A DNA stretch of 64,000 nucleotides from NCBI RefSeq assembly GCF_014873495.1, contig NZ_JADBGF010000001.1, positions 6,944,001 to 7,008,000 of the forward strand, given 5' to 3'. The translations under genes and the position numbers were made by a program. This document shows, one piece after another, positions 8,474 to 17,457 of the stretch. The notes below the pieces were generated by a model that worked only from the letters and a program-made list of their open reading frames with translations, was not told the DNA's origin and made no database searches. Source of the stretch: Streptomyces stelliscabiei. Lineage in GTDB: Bacteria > Actinomycetota > Actinomycetes > Streptomycetales > Streptomycetaceae. The stretch's first letter is position 1. Every line of letters starts with the position of its first letter.

Positions 8474-8592
8474 GCGTACGTCCCCCCTCTGGCGGTTCCT
8501 TCCGCCGGATGTCCCGAATGGCGGTCATGCCATGGTATGCGGACTGTCGCCTCAACCGAGACTGCCTGTGGATAACGTTCTGACCTGCGAAT

Positions 8593-10143
8593 TCACGCAC
8601 AGACCCGGCCGGATTTCGGTACCTTCCCCGTGAGCAGGTAACCGTCCACGGCCGTCTGTACGCAGGCATTCCCGCTGTTGTACGCACCGTGGCCCTGCCC
8701 CTTGTACGTCAGCTCGATCCCGACCCCCGCCCCGAGCGCCTCGACCATCTTCCGGGCGCCTTCGTACGGTGTGGCCGGGTCACCCGTGTTGCCGATCACG
8801 AGGATCGGAGCCGAGCCCGGGGCCCGCACGTCGGGGTGGTCCGCCGCACCGGCGACGGCCCAGTCGGTGCAGGAGAGCAGGGACCAGGCCAGCCATTCAC
8901 CGAAGACGGGGGAGGCCGCCCGGAACGTGCCCAGCCCCGCTTCCACATCCGCGGTCGTGTAGCGCGGCTTGGCGTCCGCGCAGTTGATGGAGACGTTCGC
9001 CGCCGTGAGGTTGCTGTACTCGCCGTTCTCGCCGCGCCCGTTCATCGAGTCGGACAGCGACATCAGCAGGCTGCCGTCCCCGCCGTACGCCATTTCGAGG
9101 CCTTCGGTCAGATACGGCCAGAGGTCGTGGGAGTAGAGGGCCTGGGCGATACCGCTCGTGGCGGCGGTCTGCGTCAGATCGCGGGGGAAGATCCCGTCGA
9201 TCGGCCGGGTGTCGAGGTCGTCGAGCAGCTTGGTGATCCGGTTCTCGACGTCCTGTTCGGTGTCGCCGACCGGGCAGTCCTCCGCCTTCGACACGCAGTC
9301 CCGGGCGTAGTTTCCGAGTGCCAGCTGGAAGCCCTCGGCCTGTCCGAGCGTGCCCTGCTCCGACGTCCGCGTCGGGTCGACGACCGCGTCGAACACCGCG
9401 CGTCCGACCTTCTCGGGGAACAGGTGGGCGTAGACGCCGCCGAGTTCGGTGCCGTAGGAGATGCCGAAGTAGTGGAGTCTGTCGTCGCGGAGGACCTGGC
9501 GCATGAGGTCCATGTCGCGGGCCGCGTCGGTGGTGCGGACGTGCGGGAGGGTCTTGGCGGAGTTCTTCTCGCAGGCCGAGTTGAAGGCCTTGGTCGAGTC
9601 GAGGAGGTCGGTCCGTTCGGCCGCGTCGTCCGGGGTCCCGTCCTGCTGGAAGTACTCGTCGAGTTCCTCGTCGTCCTCGCACCGGACGCCCGCGCTGCGG
9701 CCGACCCCACGCGGATCGAAGCTGACCAGGTCGTAGCGGGTGCGCAGTTTCGCGTAGTCCTGGGCGGAGGCGGGCAGCGCCTTGACGCCGGAGCCGCCGG
9801 GGCCGCCGAAGTTGAACACGAGCGAGCCGATGCGCCGGCTCTCGGGGCCGCTGGTCCGCACCCGGATCAGCGCGATGTCGATGGTGTCGCCGTCGGGTTC
9901 GTCCCAGTCGAGCGGGGCCTTCATGGTCGCGCACTGCCATTTGTCGCCGTCGGGCAGCGGTGAGGGCGCGGTGCCGCCGCCCTCGGACTCGGACGGGGCC
10001 TCGCAGGTCTTCCAGTGCGGTTTCTGGGTGGTCAGGTCGCTGTCGTCCCCCTGGGCGTCGTCGCCGCAGGCGGCCGCCGACAGGGACAGCAGGACGGCGA
10101 TCGTGGCCGCGGTCACGGCACGGGTCCGGGGCGAGGTGGGCAT
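8593..10143 (-). CDS. Second lipoprotein tripeptidyl-aminopeptidase-like hydrolase
   Basis: 516 aa, paralogue of the neighbouring gene: the same GISYGTELGG elbow, TGDPATPYEGARK acid motif and GQGHGAYNSG histidine motif. The N-terminus (MPTSPRTRAVTAATIAVLLS) is a signal peptide ending in a lipobox with Cys (SAAACGDD). Start chosen at 10143 because the signal peptide begins there; longer readings have no homology. 119 bases separate it from its paralogue, so each probably has its own promoter. Expected to be tethered outside the membrane and to trim peptides. Confidence 0.9.
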   Translation of the reverse strand: MPTSPRTRAVTAATIAVLLSLSAAACGDDAQGDDSDLTTQKPHWKTCEAPSESEGGGTAPSPLPDGDKWQCATMKAPLDWDEPDGDTIDIALIRVRTSGPESRRIGSLVFNFGGPGGSGVKALPASAQDYAKLRTRYDLVSFDPRGVGRSAGVRCEDDEELDEYFQQDGTPDDAAERTDLLDSTKAFNSACEKNSAKTLPHVRTTDAARDMDLMRQVLRDDRLHYFGISYGTELGGVYAHLFPEKVGRAVFDAVVDPTRTSEQGTLGQAEGFQLALGNYARDCVSKAEDCPVGDTEQDVENRITKLLDDLDTRPIDGIFPRDLTQTAATSGIAQALYSHDLWPYLTEGLEMAYGGDGSLLMSLSDSMNGRGENGEYSNLTAANVSINCADAKPRYTTADVEAGLGTFRAASPVFGEWLAWSLLSCTDWAVAGAADHPDVRAPGSAPILVIGNTGDPATPYEGARKMVEALGAGVGIELTYKGQGHGAYNSGNACVQTAVDGYLLTGKVPKSGRVCA

Positions 10144-10290
10144 GCCCCCATGGTGGAGGTGTCCGCGGCGATGTGCCCCGGGGCACGGGCCGTGCGGGTG
10201 AGGGGGACGGGCAGCCACGCAGGCGGAGGCGAGGCGAGGACGCTGGCGCCGCCACGCGCGCGTGGGCCGAGCGAGCGGGGAGCGGGGATC

Positions 10291-10302
10291 CACGCGCGCG
10301 TG
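10291..10302. repeat. CACGCGCGCGTG palindrome with GGGGATC flank, intergenic
   Basis: The second of two copies of this 12-bp palindrome (also 10253-10264) in the 167-base gap between the peptidase and the membrane protein. The flank GGGGATCCACGCGCG recurs at about 31589 in another gap. It may be a protein-binding site or a dispersed repeat; function unknown. Confidence 0.6.
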
Positions 10303-10310
10303 CACCCCTC

Positions 10311-13112
10311 CTACAGCGCGCCCTTGCGTGACAACTGGTTGAAGGCCAGCCAACCCGGAAGGACCGGCAGCCACAGGGTGAGCAGGCGGAACAGCAGCAC
10401 CGCCGGTGCGGCGACCTCCTTGGGAAGGCCCACAGCGATCAGACCCACCGTCAGGGTGGCCTCCACCGCTCCCACACCGCCCGGGGTCGGTGCCGCGGAC
10501 CCCAGCGCGTTGCCCGCGAGGAAGACGACGGCGACGCTGGCGATGCTGATCGAGACGTCCTCGTTGCCGAAGGCGCGGATCGAGGCGTCCAGGCACATCA
10601 CGAAGCAGCCCGTGAGAAGCAGCATGCCGCCGATGCCGGTGACCAGCTTCTGCGGCCGCTGCAGCACGTCGAGCATGCGCGGCACGACACCGGCGAAGAG
10701 CGACCGCACGCGCGTGACGACGAACTTGCGCAGGAACGGGATCGACGTGACCACCAGGACGAGCACCGCGACCGTCAGCAGACCGGCGATGACGGTGCGG
10801 GACGGCGACAGGGACGGCGTCTTCTCCGTGCCGGTCAGGTAGCCGAAGGCGAGCAGCATCAGGATGTGGCAGCCGAGTCCGAAGAGCTGCGAAGCGCCGA
10901 CACTCGCCACCGCGAGACCGGGCCGCACTCCCGCGCGCTGCAGGAAGCGTGTGTTGAGTGCCACACCGCCCACCGCCGCCGGCGCCACGATCTTGACGAA
11001 GGAGCCGGCGACCTGTGCCCCGATCGTCCGCAGGAACGGCACCCGCTCCGGCACGAATCCCAGCAGGCTCATCGCCGCCGCGACGTAGCTCAGCGCGGAG
11101 AAGAACACGGCCGCGGCGACCCAGCCCCACTCGGCGTTCTCGATGAGCGGTCCGAACTCGATGTGGGTCAGCTGGGTCAGCAGGAAGTACGCGCCGATCG
11201 CGCCGGCGAAGAGACTGATCAGGGTGCGCGGCTTGACCCGCTCCAGCCGGGCCGGTTCGACCGGTGCCTGCGGTCTGATCAGCAGCACCTGGTGGCGGAT
11301 CTGGGTGAGCAGGTCTTCTTCGCGGGCCTCTTCCAGCGCCTCGTCGATCGCCCGCTTCTCGGCCCGCTGTTCGGCTCGTACGGCCTTCTTGTCAGCCTTG
11401 TCGGGCTCGGTCGCCGCCTTGCTGTGTTCCTCCGCGCGGGCCTGCTTGGCCAGGTGGGAGGCCTCCAGGACGGCCTCGCGCTCGCGTTCGGCGCGCTCCC
11501 TGGCCAGTCTGCGCAGGGTCGCGCGCGTGGAGCGCGAGAGGGCGATGGGCTGCAGCAGCGGCAGGCAGTCGGCCACGGCGTCCGGGCCGAGCACGCTCAC
11601 CGCCGAGGCCACCGCGCGTTCGGCCCCCACGCGCAGGCCCAAGGTCGTCAGCAGCTGGGAGACGTCCATGCGCAGGACCAGGTCGCCGGCCGCGATCTCG
11701 CCGACGCGCAGGTCGGTCAGGATCACCGTGCCGGAACGATCCACCAGAACCGCGTCACCCACGAGCCTGCGGTGCGCGATGCGCCGCGACTGCAGTGCCT
11801 TCACCTGGTGCCAGGTGTCGGACATCAGCGCGTCGGTGACCTCGTCGTCCGCCAGGGAGTCCAGGGTGCGGCCGCCGGTGTGCTCGTAGACGAGCATCAC
11901 GGCGTCCGGTCCGAGTTCGGAGGTCGCGATCAGCTTGGGGGCGTTGGCACCCGCCGCGATGGCCGCGTACGCCAGGAGGGCCTCCTGCTCCAGCGCCTGG
12001 CGCAACGACTGCAGGCTGCGGCGCGTGGTGATGCCGCGCAGCGTCAGCCGCCGCCAGACGCGGTAGAAGAACCCCTGCGCCTGCTGCTCCCGGTCGACGA
12101 CGGTGACGTCCAGGGGCGGGCCGTCCTCCAGCGTCACGAAGTACCGGCGGCCCCGGTCCCCGCCCTCCACCGTGTCCGGGATCTCCTCGCGGGCCGCGCT
12201 CACCGGCTTGAAGCCGACCCGCCTGAGGCCGGCCATCAGGGTCCGGCCGGTCGGGCGTACGTTCGGGGAGCCGACCGCGTACAGCGTCCCGTAGGCGACG
12301 GTCCAGCCGATGAGCACCGTCAGGATGATCGAGAACGGTGTGGTGTAGCCGGTGACCAGCATCGAGAAGGCGTCCAGCAGCAGCACGATCCACAGCACGG
12401 CCCGCCAGCGGGGTCTGCGTGACATGCCGACGGCGGTCATGTACGCGATGACCGGCGCGAGATAGCCGTGCACGGGGTCGGTGAGGGCGTGGATGTCGCC
12501 GGGTGAGGGTTGGGTGAGAGCTTCCTGGATCGAGTCCGGCGCCCCCCTGGCGACCCACAGGTCGGTCGCCAGCGTCACCCCGTGCGCCAGGACCGCCGCG
12601 AGCACGCCGTCGGCGATGCGCAGCCCGTCCCGCTTGATCAGGCGTTCGATCGCGAAGGCGACCGGCACCAGCAGGATCGCGATGCTCGACCCGAGGCCCG
12701 CGAGTTTGATCAGCAGATCGGGCGCCTGGCCCGTGCCCTTGTTGATGTCCTGTTCGAGCCCGGAGGTGGTGCCGTGGGCGAACGCGGCGATCGCCAGCAG
12801 CAGGACGATGCCGAGGATGCCGACCGACAGTCGCATGAGGTCGGAGGGGCGGTGCACGCGCGCGGGGAGCAGCGGTTCGTCGCCCTCGACCTCCTCGGCG
12901 TGGGCCTCCCCCGGGTCGTCGCCCTCCTCGACCTGCTGCTCCTCGTCCTCGGGCTCCCCTGGGGCGGCTGTTTCGGCCACGGGAGGGGCGGTCTCGGAGG
13001 CCTTGTTCGAGACGCCTTCGGTACCCCCGTCGCCTTCCTCGGGGGTGTCCGGGCGCGACGAGGCGTCAGAGGTGCCCGCCGCGTCATCGGGGTGCACGCT
13101 CTGCTGCTTCAT
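10311..13112 (-). CDS. Membrane protein: degenerate kinase domain fused to LPG-synthase-like TM domain
   Basis: 933 aa. Acidic, disordered N-terminus (residues ~1-85), then about six membrane helices (~95-320). A soluble region (~330-560) resembles a protein kinase without key residues: HRRLVGDAVLVD sits where HRDxxxxN should be, and DLR replaces DFG. A basic/Glu-rich coiled coil (~560-610) follows, then a C-terminal set of ~8 helices of the lysylphosphatidylglycerol synthase TM family (UPF0104, MprF flippase-like), with PTPGGVGAVEA near the end. The likely role is handling of a lipid or polyprenyl-linked substrate under control of the pseudokinase; this is inferred. Start at the ATG (13112) after AAGAGA; a GTG at 13136 is possible. 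Confidence 0.85.
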   Translation of the reverse strand: MKQQSVHPDDAAGTSDASSRPDTPEEGDGGTEGVSNKASETAPPVAETAAPGEPEDEEQQVEEGDDPGEAHAEEVEGDEPLLPARVHRPSDLMRLSVGILGIVLLLAIAAFAHGTTSGLEQDINKGTGQAPDLLIKLAGLGSSIAILLVPVAFAIERLIKRDGLRIADGVLAAVLAHGVTLATDLWVARGAPDSIQEALTQPSPGDIHALTDPVHGYLAPVIAYMTAVGMSRRPRWRAVLWIVLLLDAFSMLVTGYTTPFSIILTVLIGWTVAYGTLYAVGSPNVRPTGRTLMAGLRRVGFKPVSAAREEIPDTVEGGDRGRRYFVTLEDGPPLDVTVVDREQQAQGFFYRVWRRLTLRGITTRRSLQSLRQALEQEALLAYAAIAAGANAPKLIATSELGPDAVMLVYEHTGGRTLDSLADDEVTDALMSDTWHQVKALQSRRIAHRRLVGDAVLVDRSGTVILTDLRVGEIAAGDLVLRMDVSQLLTTLGLRVGAERAVASAVSVLGPDAVADCLPLLQPIALSRSTRATLRRLARERAEREREAVLEASHLAKQARAEEHSKAATEPDKADKKAVRAEQRAEKRAIDEALEEAREEDLLTQIRHQVLLIRPQAPVEPARLERVKPRTLISLFAGAIGAYFLLTQLTHIEFGPLIENAEWGWVAAAVFFSALSYVAAAMSLLGFVPERVPFLRTIGAQVAGSFVKIVAPAAVGGVALNTRFLQRAGVRPGLAVASVGASQLFGLGCHILMLLAFGYLTGTEKTPSLSPSRTVIAGLLTVAVLVLVVTSIPFLRKFVVTRVRSLFAGVVPRMLDVLQRPQKLVTGIGGMLLLTGCFVMCLDASIRAFGNEDVSISIASVAVVFLAGNALGSAAPTPGGVGAVEATLTVGLIAVGLPKEVAAPAVLLFRLLTLWLPVLPGWLAFNQLSRKGAL

Positions 13113-13297
13113 CGTCTCTTCTTGGTCTCGTATCACCAGTCACCGCCCGCACGATGGTGGCATGCCGGGTGGGCACACAGGGGCATCAGGGTGCAATGCG
13201 GGGGCGCACAGTCTGCCCGAAGACCGCCCCCGGAGCGAGGGACGCACGCGTCGGCCGCCTGGTCCCATTGTCGGTGGGGTGGGGCAGGATGGGGCGG

Positions 13298-13663
13298 ATG
13301 AGCGAGGAGAGCCTTCCGGCGGACGCCCTGCCGGAGTACGCGGAGCGGGTCCTCGAGGTCACCGACCTGATCCCGCCCGGACGGGTCATGACATACGGGG
13401 ACGTCGCCGAATGGCTGGGGGAGGGCGGCCCGCGCCAGGTGGGCCGTGTGATGGCCCTCTACGGGGGCGCGGTCGCGTGGTGGCGGGTCGTCCGCGCCGA
13501 CGGCGTCCTGCTGCCCGGACACGAGCTGAGAGCCCTGGACCGCTACCGCGTGGAGGGCACCCCCCTGCGCGAGGCGAGCCGCACGGCCGAGGGTCATGTG
13601 CCGCGCGTCGACATGAGACGGGCACGCTGGGACGGCGGAGAGCACGCGGAAGGGCCCACCTGA
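13298..13663 (+). CDS. Alkyltransferase-like (ATL) DNA-damage recognition protein
   Basis: 121 aa, MGMT-fold protein that lacks the methyl-accepting cysteine. The region that reads PCHRV in active O6-alkylguanine transferases reads AWWRVVRADG here, the ATL hallmark. IPPGRVMTYGDVAEWLG and RQVGRVMALYGG are the DNA-binding helix and finger. ATL proteins flip alkylated guanines and hand them to nucleotide excision repair. Two in-frame starts, ATG 13289 and ATG 13298; I used the latter. It lies directly before the adnAB helicase-nuclease genes. Confidence 0.88.
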   Translation: MSEESLPADALPEYAERVLEVTDLIPPGRVMTYGDVAEWLGEGGPRQVGRVMALYGGAVAWWRVVRADGVLLPGHELRALDRYRVEGTPLREASRTAEGHVPRVDMRRARWDGGEHAEGPT

Positions 13664-13974
13664 CGGCCGTCGGCCGCCGGCGGACCGCGGTGCGCCCGCT
13701 GCTCCGAACGGGGGAGGCGTGGCACGTCGGTGCCATGCCGTACGTTCGTGGGGCGAGGGGCGCACGTGTCGCGCGAGCCGGAAGGGAACAAGAGGAAGCC
13801 CCGCTTCCGTACCACCGGTCGGCGTAGCGTCGGCTGCGCGTGTCCCTCTCACCCCGCGGCCACCGGCCTCCCCGAGCGGCAGGCCGCGCACCCGTCTCCC
13901 GACCACCACTCCTCGGCGTCGGCGCACCGCGTCGGCAGTGACCTCTCGCACACCCACCAGGACCGGCGAACCAC
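13664..13974 (+). other. 311-base gap before adnA
   Basis: No convincing gene on either strand. Short open frames here have Arg/Pro-rich, unconserved translations. A small hairpin, GGAAGC-CCC-GCTTCC, lies near 13793-13807. The region presumably holds the adnAB promoter, but I see no clear -35/-10 pair. Confidence 0.5.
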
Positions 13975-16900
13975 GTGAGCTCCTCTTTCTCCACCAGGCG
14001 CCTGTCGCACCCCCAGGTGCGACCGGGGAGCCGTGGCGCTTACCGACTGGTGCGTACCCCACCGGCCCGCAGGAACCCCCCTCGTCTGGACGCCGAGCAG
14101 CGCGGCGTGGTTGACCACCGGAGCGGCCCTCTGCTCGTCCTCGCGGGTCCGGGGACCGGCAAGACCACCACCCTCGTCGAGTCCGTGACGGCCCGCATCG
14201 CCGGGGGAGCCGATCCCGCGCGGGTGCTCGTCCTGACCTTCAGCCGCAAGGCCGCCGTGGAGCTGCGCGACCGGATGGCCCTGCGCATGGGCGCCGCCCG
14301 CGCCCCGCAGGCCACCACCTTCCACTCCTTCTGCTACGCCCTGATCCGCGCCCACCAGGACAGCGACCTGTTCGTCGAACCCCTGCGGCTGCTGTCCGGC
14401 CCCGAACAGGACGTGGCCGTGCGCGCACTGCTCGCGGGCCAGCCCGACCTGGAGCGCCTGGGTCTCGCACATGTGCGCTGGCCGGACGAACTGCGTGCCT
14501 GCCTGACCACGCGCGGGTTCGCCGACGAGGTCCGCGCGGTCCTCGCCCGCAGCCGCGAACTGGGCCTGGCCCCCGAGGACCTGCGGGCCTTCGCCGCGCG
14601 CATCGGCCGACCGGACTGGCTCGCGGCCTCCGCCTTCCTCGCCGAGTACCTCGACGTCCTCGACCTGCAAGGAGTGCTCGACTACGCGGAACTGGTCCAC
14701 CGGGCCGTGCTCCTCGCCGGCCGGCCGGCGGTCGCCGAGCGGCTGGCCGCCCAGTACGACGCGGTCTACGTCGACGAGTACCAGGACACGGACCCCGCAC
14801 AGGTACGACTCCTGAGGGCCCTCGCGGGCGGCGGCCGCACCCTGGTGGCGTTCGGCGACCCCGACCAGTCGATCTACACCTTCCGGGGCGCCGACGTGAA
14901 CGGCATCCTGGAGTTCCCCTCGGCCTTCCCGCGCGTTGACGGCCGCCAGGCCCCGGTGGCGGTCCTGAGGAACTCCCGCCGCTCGGGAGCGGACCTGCTC
15001 GCCGCCACCCGGCTGCTCACCCAGCGGATGCCGCTCACCCGCCTCCCCGCCGAGAAGGTGCGGGCCCACCGCGAGCTCCGGCCCGTGCAGGACGGCGGCC
15101 GCGTCGAGGTCTACACGTACCCGACCTCGGGCACCGAGCTGGACAACATCGCCGACGTCCTGCGGCGGGCCCACCTGGAGGACGGCGTCGCGTGGAGCGA
15201 GATGGCCGTCCTGGTGCGCGCCGGCGCCCGTACGATCCCCTCGATGCGGCGCGCCCTCACCGCCGCGGGCGTCCCTCTGGAGATCGACGGCGACGACCTG
15301 CCCCTGCGCCACGAACCGGCCGTACAGCCCCTTCTGACGGCGCTGCGGGCGGTCGCGCGGGCGGAGCTGGAGGCGGCGAACCGCGCTGCCTCGGCCGAGG
15401 AGGGCGACGACTTGTCCGACGCCCCCGCCCACGGGCCCGACGTGTCGTCCGACGCCCCCGCCCACGGGCCCGACGTGTCGTCCGACACTCCCGACCACCC
15501 GTCCGACGCGCCCGAGTCGCAGCCCTCCTGGCTGGACACCGAGACCGCTCTCACGCTCCTCGCCTCGCCCCTCGCGGGCATGGACACCGCCGATCTGCGG
15601 CGCCTCGGCCGCGCGCTGCGCGAGGAGGAGCGCGCCGGCGGCAACCCCGTACCACCGCCCTCGGACGAACTGCTCACGCGCGCGCTGGCGGAACCGGAGC
15701 GACTGGTGGCGCACGATCCGGTGTACGCGCGGGGAGCGCAACGCCTGGGCGCGTTGCTGCGCAAGGCCCGCGAGCGACTCGCGGGCGGCGGCACCGCCGA
15801 GGAGGCGCTGTGGGAGCTGTGGGACGGCACCCCGTGGCCCAGGCGACTGGAGCGGGCCGCGCGGCGCGGTGGCGCGGCCGGGCGCAACGCGGACCGTGAC
15901 CTCGACGCCGTGTGCGCGCTGTTCGCCACCGCCGCGCGCGCGGAGGAGCGCACCGGCGGCCTCGGCGCCCTCAACTTCCTGGCCGAGATCGAGGCCGAGG
16001 ACATCGCCGCCGACACGCTCACCGGGCGGGCCGTGCGTCCCGACGCGGTACGCCTGATGACCGCGCACCGCTCCAAGGGCCTCCAATGGCGCCTGGTCGT
16101 CGTCGCCGGCGTTCAGGAGGGCCTGTGGCCGGACCTGCGGCGACGCGGCTCGCTCCTGGAGGCCGACCGCATCGGCCGCGACGGTCTCGCCGAACCGCTC
16201 ACCCCGGGCGCCCTGCTCGCCGAGGAACGCCGGCTGTTCTACGTGGCCGCCACGCGCGCGCGTGAACGCCTCGTCGTCACCGCGGTGAAGGCACCGGCCG
16301 ACGACGGCGACCAGCCCTCCCGCTTCCTCGCCGAACTCGGCGTCGAGCCCAGGGACGTCACCGGCCGCCCCCGCCGCCCGCTGTCCGTCGCCTCCCTCGT
16401 CGCCGAACTGCGCGCCACCACGGTGGACCCGCGCGTGTCGGACCCCCTGCGCGAGGCCGCGGCCCTGCGCCTGGCCAGGCTGGCCGCGCTGAGCGACGAG
16501 GACGGCCGCCCTCTGGTGCCGTCGGCGCACCCGTACCGCTGGTGGGGGATGTTCGAGCCCACCGAGAGCAAGGTGCCGCTCAGGAATCGCGACCAGCCCG
16601 TCGTGCTGTCCGGCAGCGCCCTCGACCAGCTCGCCAACACCTGTGCCCTGCAGTGGTTCCTCGGCCGCGAGGTGAAGGCGGACGCGCCCGCGACCGCCGC
16701 CCAGGGCTTCGGCAACGTCGTGCACGTCCTCGCCGACGAGGTCGCCTCCGGCCGTACCCCCGCCGACCTCGACGTCCTCATGGAGCGCCTCGACTCCGTG
16801 TGGAACGCGCTCGCCTTCGACGCGCCCTGGAAGTCGGAACAGGAGAAGCAGCACGCGCGCGTGGCGCTCGAACGCTTCCTGAAGTGGCATGTCATGGACC

Positions 16901-17400
16901 GCACGGGACGTACCCCGGTGGCCAGCGAGCACGACTTCGACGTCACCCTCGAAGCGGGCGACTACGAGGTGCGCATCCGCGGTTCCATGGACCGGGTGGA
17001 GACCGACGCCGAGGGCCGCGCGTACGTCGTCGACTTCAAGACGGGCAAGCAGGCCGTCAGTTCGGCCGAGGTCACCCGGCACCCCCAGCTCGCCGTGTAC
17101 CAGCTCGCGGTCCGGGAGGGAGCCGTCGACGAGCCCTTCGGCGGCGTCCGGCCGGAACCGGGCGGCGCCGAACTCGTCCAGCTGAGGCAGGGCGCCGCCA
17201 AGAAGAACGGCGGCGAGGCCGTCCCCAAGGTGCAGGCACAGGAACCTTTGCAGGGGGAGTGGGTGGGCGATCTCCTGGCCACGGCCGCCGGCAAGGTCCT
17301 GGACGAACGCTTCTCCCCCACCGCGGGACAACACTGTGCACACTGCGCTTTCCGGGCATCGTGCAGTGCCCGCGCGGAGGGCCGTCACGTGGTCGAGTGA
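13975..17400 (+). CDS. adnA: AdnA: UvrD-like helicase-nuclease subunit
   Basis: 1141 aa. SF1 helicase with Walker A GPGTGKTT (~residue 55), Walker B/motif II VDEYQDTDPAQ (~265), motif III GDPDQSIYTFRG, motif V HRSKGLQW and motif VI ATRARERL. The C-terminus is a PD-(D/E)XK nuclease (VVDFKTGK, ~1018), framed by one Cys near 888 and a final CAHCAFRASC, the four-cysteine Fe-S pattern of AddB/Cas4-like nucleases. With AdnB it resects double-strand breaks for recombination; adnAB is reported essential in Streptomyces. Start GTG 13975, with a weak ribosome site. An internal Asp/Pro/Ser-rich linker (~480-515) contains an exact 33-bp duplication. Confidence 0.92.
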   Translation: MSSSFSTRRLSHPQVRPGSRGAYRLVRTPPARRNPPRLDAEQRGVVDHRSGPLLVLAGPGTGKTTTLVESVTARIAGGADPARVLVLTFSRKAAVELRDRMALRMGAARAPQATTFHSFCYALIRAHQDSDLFVEPLRLLSGPEQDVAVRALLAGQPDLERLGLAHVRWPDELRACLTTRGFADEVRAVLARSRELGLAPEDLRAFAARIGRPDWLAASAFLAEYLDVLDLQGVLDYAELVHRAVLLAGRPAVAERLAAQYDAVYVDEYQDTDPAQVRLLRALAGGGRTLVAFGDPDQSIYTFRGADVNGILEFPSAFPRVDGRQAPVAVLRNSRRSGADLLAATRLLTQRMPLTRLPAEKVRAHRELRPVQDGGRVEVYTYPTSGTELDNIADVLRRAHLEDGVAWSEMAVLVRAGARTIPSMRRALTAAGVPLEIDGDDLPLRHEPAVQPLLTALRAVARAELEAANRAASAEEGDDLSDAPAHGPDVSSDAPAHGPDVSSDTPDHPSDAPESQPSWLDTETALTLLASPLAGMDTADLRRLGRALREEERAGGNPVPPPSDELLTRALAEPERLVAHDPVYARGAQRLGALLRKARERLAGGGTAEEALWELWDGTPWPRRLERAARRGGAAGRNADRDLDAVCALFATAARAEERTGGLGALNFLAEIEAEDIAADTLTGRAVRPDAVRLMTAHRSKGLQWRLVVVAGVQEGLWPDLRRRGSLLEADRIGRDGLAEPLTPGALLAEERRLFYVAATRARERLVVTAVKAPADDGDQPSRFLAELGVEPRDVTGRPRRPLSVASLVAELRATTVDPRVSDPLREAAALRLARLAALSDEDGRPLVPSAHPYRWWGMFEPTESKVPLRNRDQPVVLSGSALDQLANTCALQWFLGREVKADAPATAAQGFGNVVHVLADEVASGRTPADLDVLMERLDSVWNALAFDAPWKSEQEKQHARVALERFLKWHVMDRTGRTPVASEHDFDVTLEAGDYEVRIRGSMDRVETDAEGRAYVVDFKTGKQAVSSAEVTRHPQLAVYQLAVREGAVDEPFGGVRPEPGGAELVQLRQGAAKKNGGEAVPKVQAQEPLQGEWVGDLLATAAGKVLDERFSPTAGQHCAHCAFRASCSARAEGRHVVE
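15415..15480 (+). repeat. Exact 33-bp tandem duplication in the adnA linker
   Basis: Bases 15415-15447 and 15448-15480 are identical. In frame each encodes SDAPAHGPDVS, followed by the degenerate SDTPDHPSD. It lies between helicase subdomains in a disordered segment, so the length change should be tolerated. Confidence 0.95.
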
Positions 17401-17457
17401 GGCCGCCCGAGGGTGACCCGGCATCCGCTGTCAGTGGCCGGCGCTAGCCTCTGTGGA

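Noticed and set aside
13594..13974. Short frames on both strands between the ATL gene and adnA
   Set aside because: Translations are Arg/Pro/Ser-rich and start without ribosome sites.
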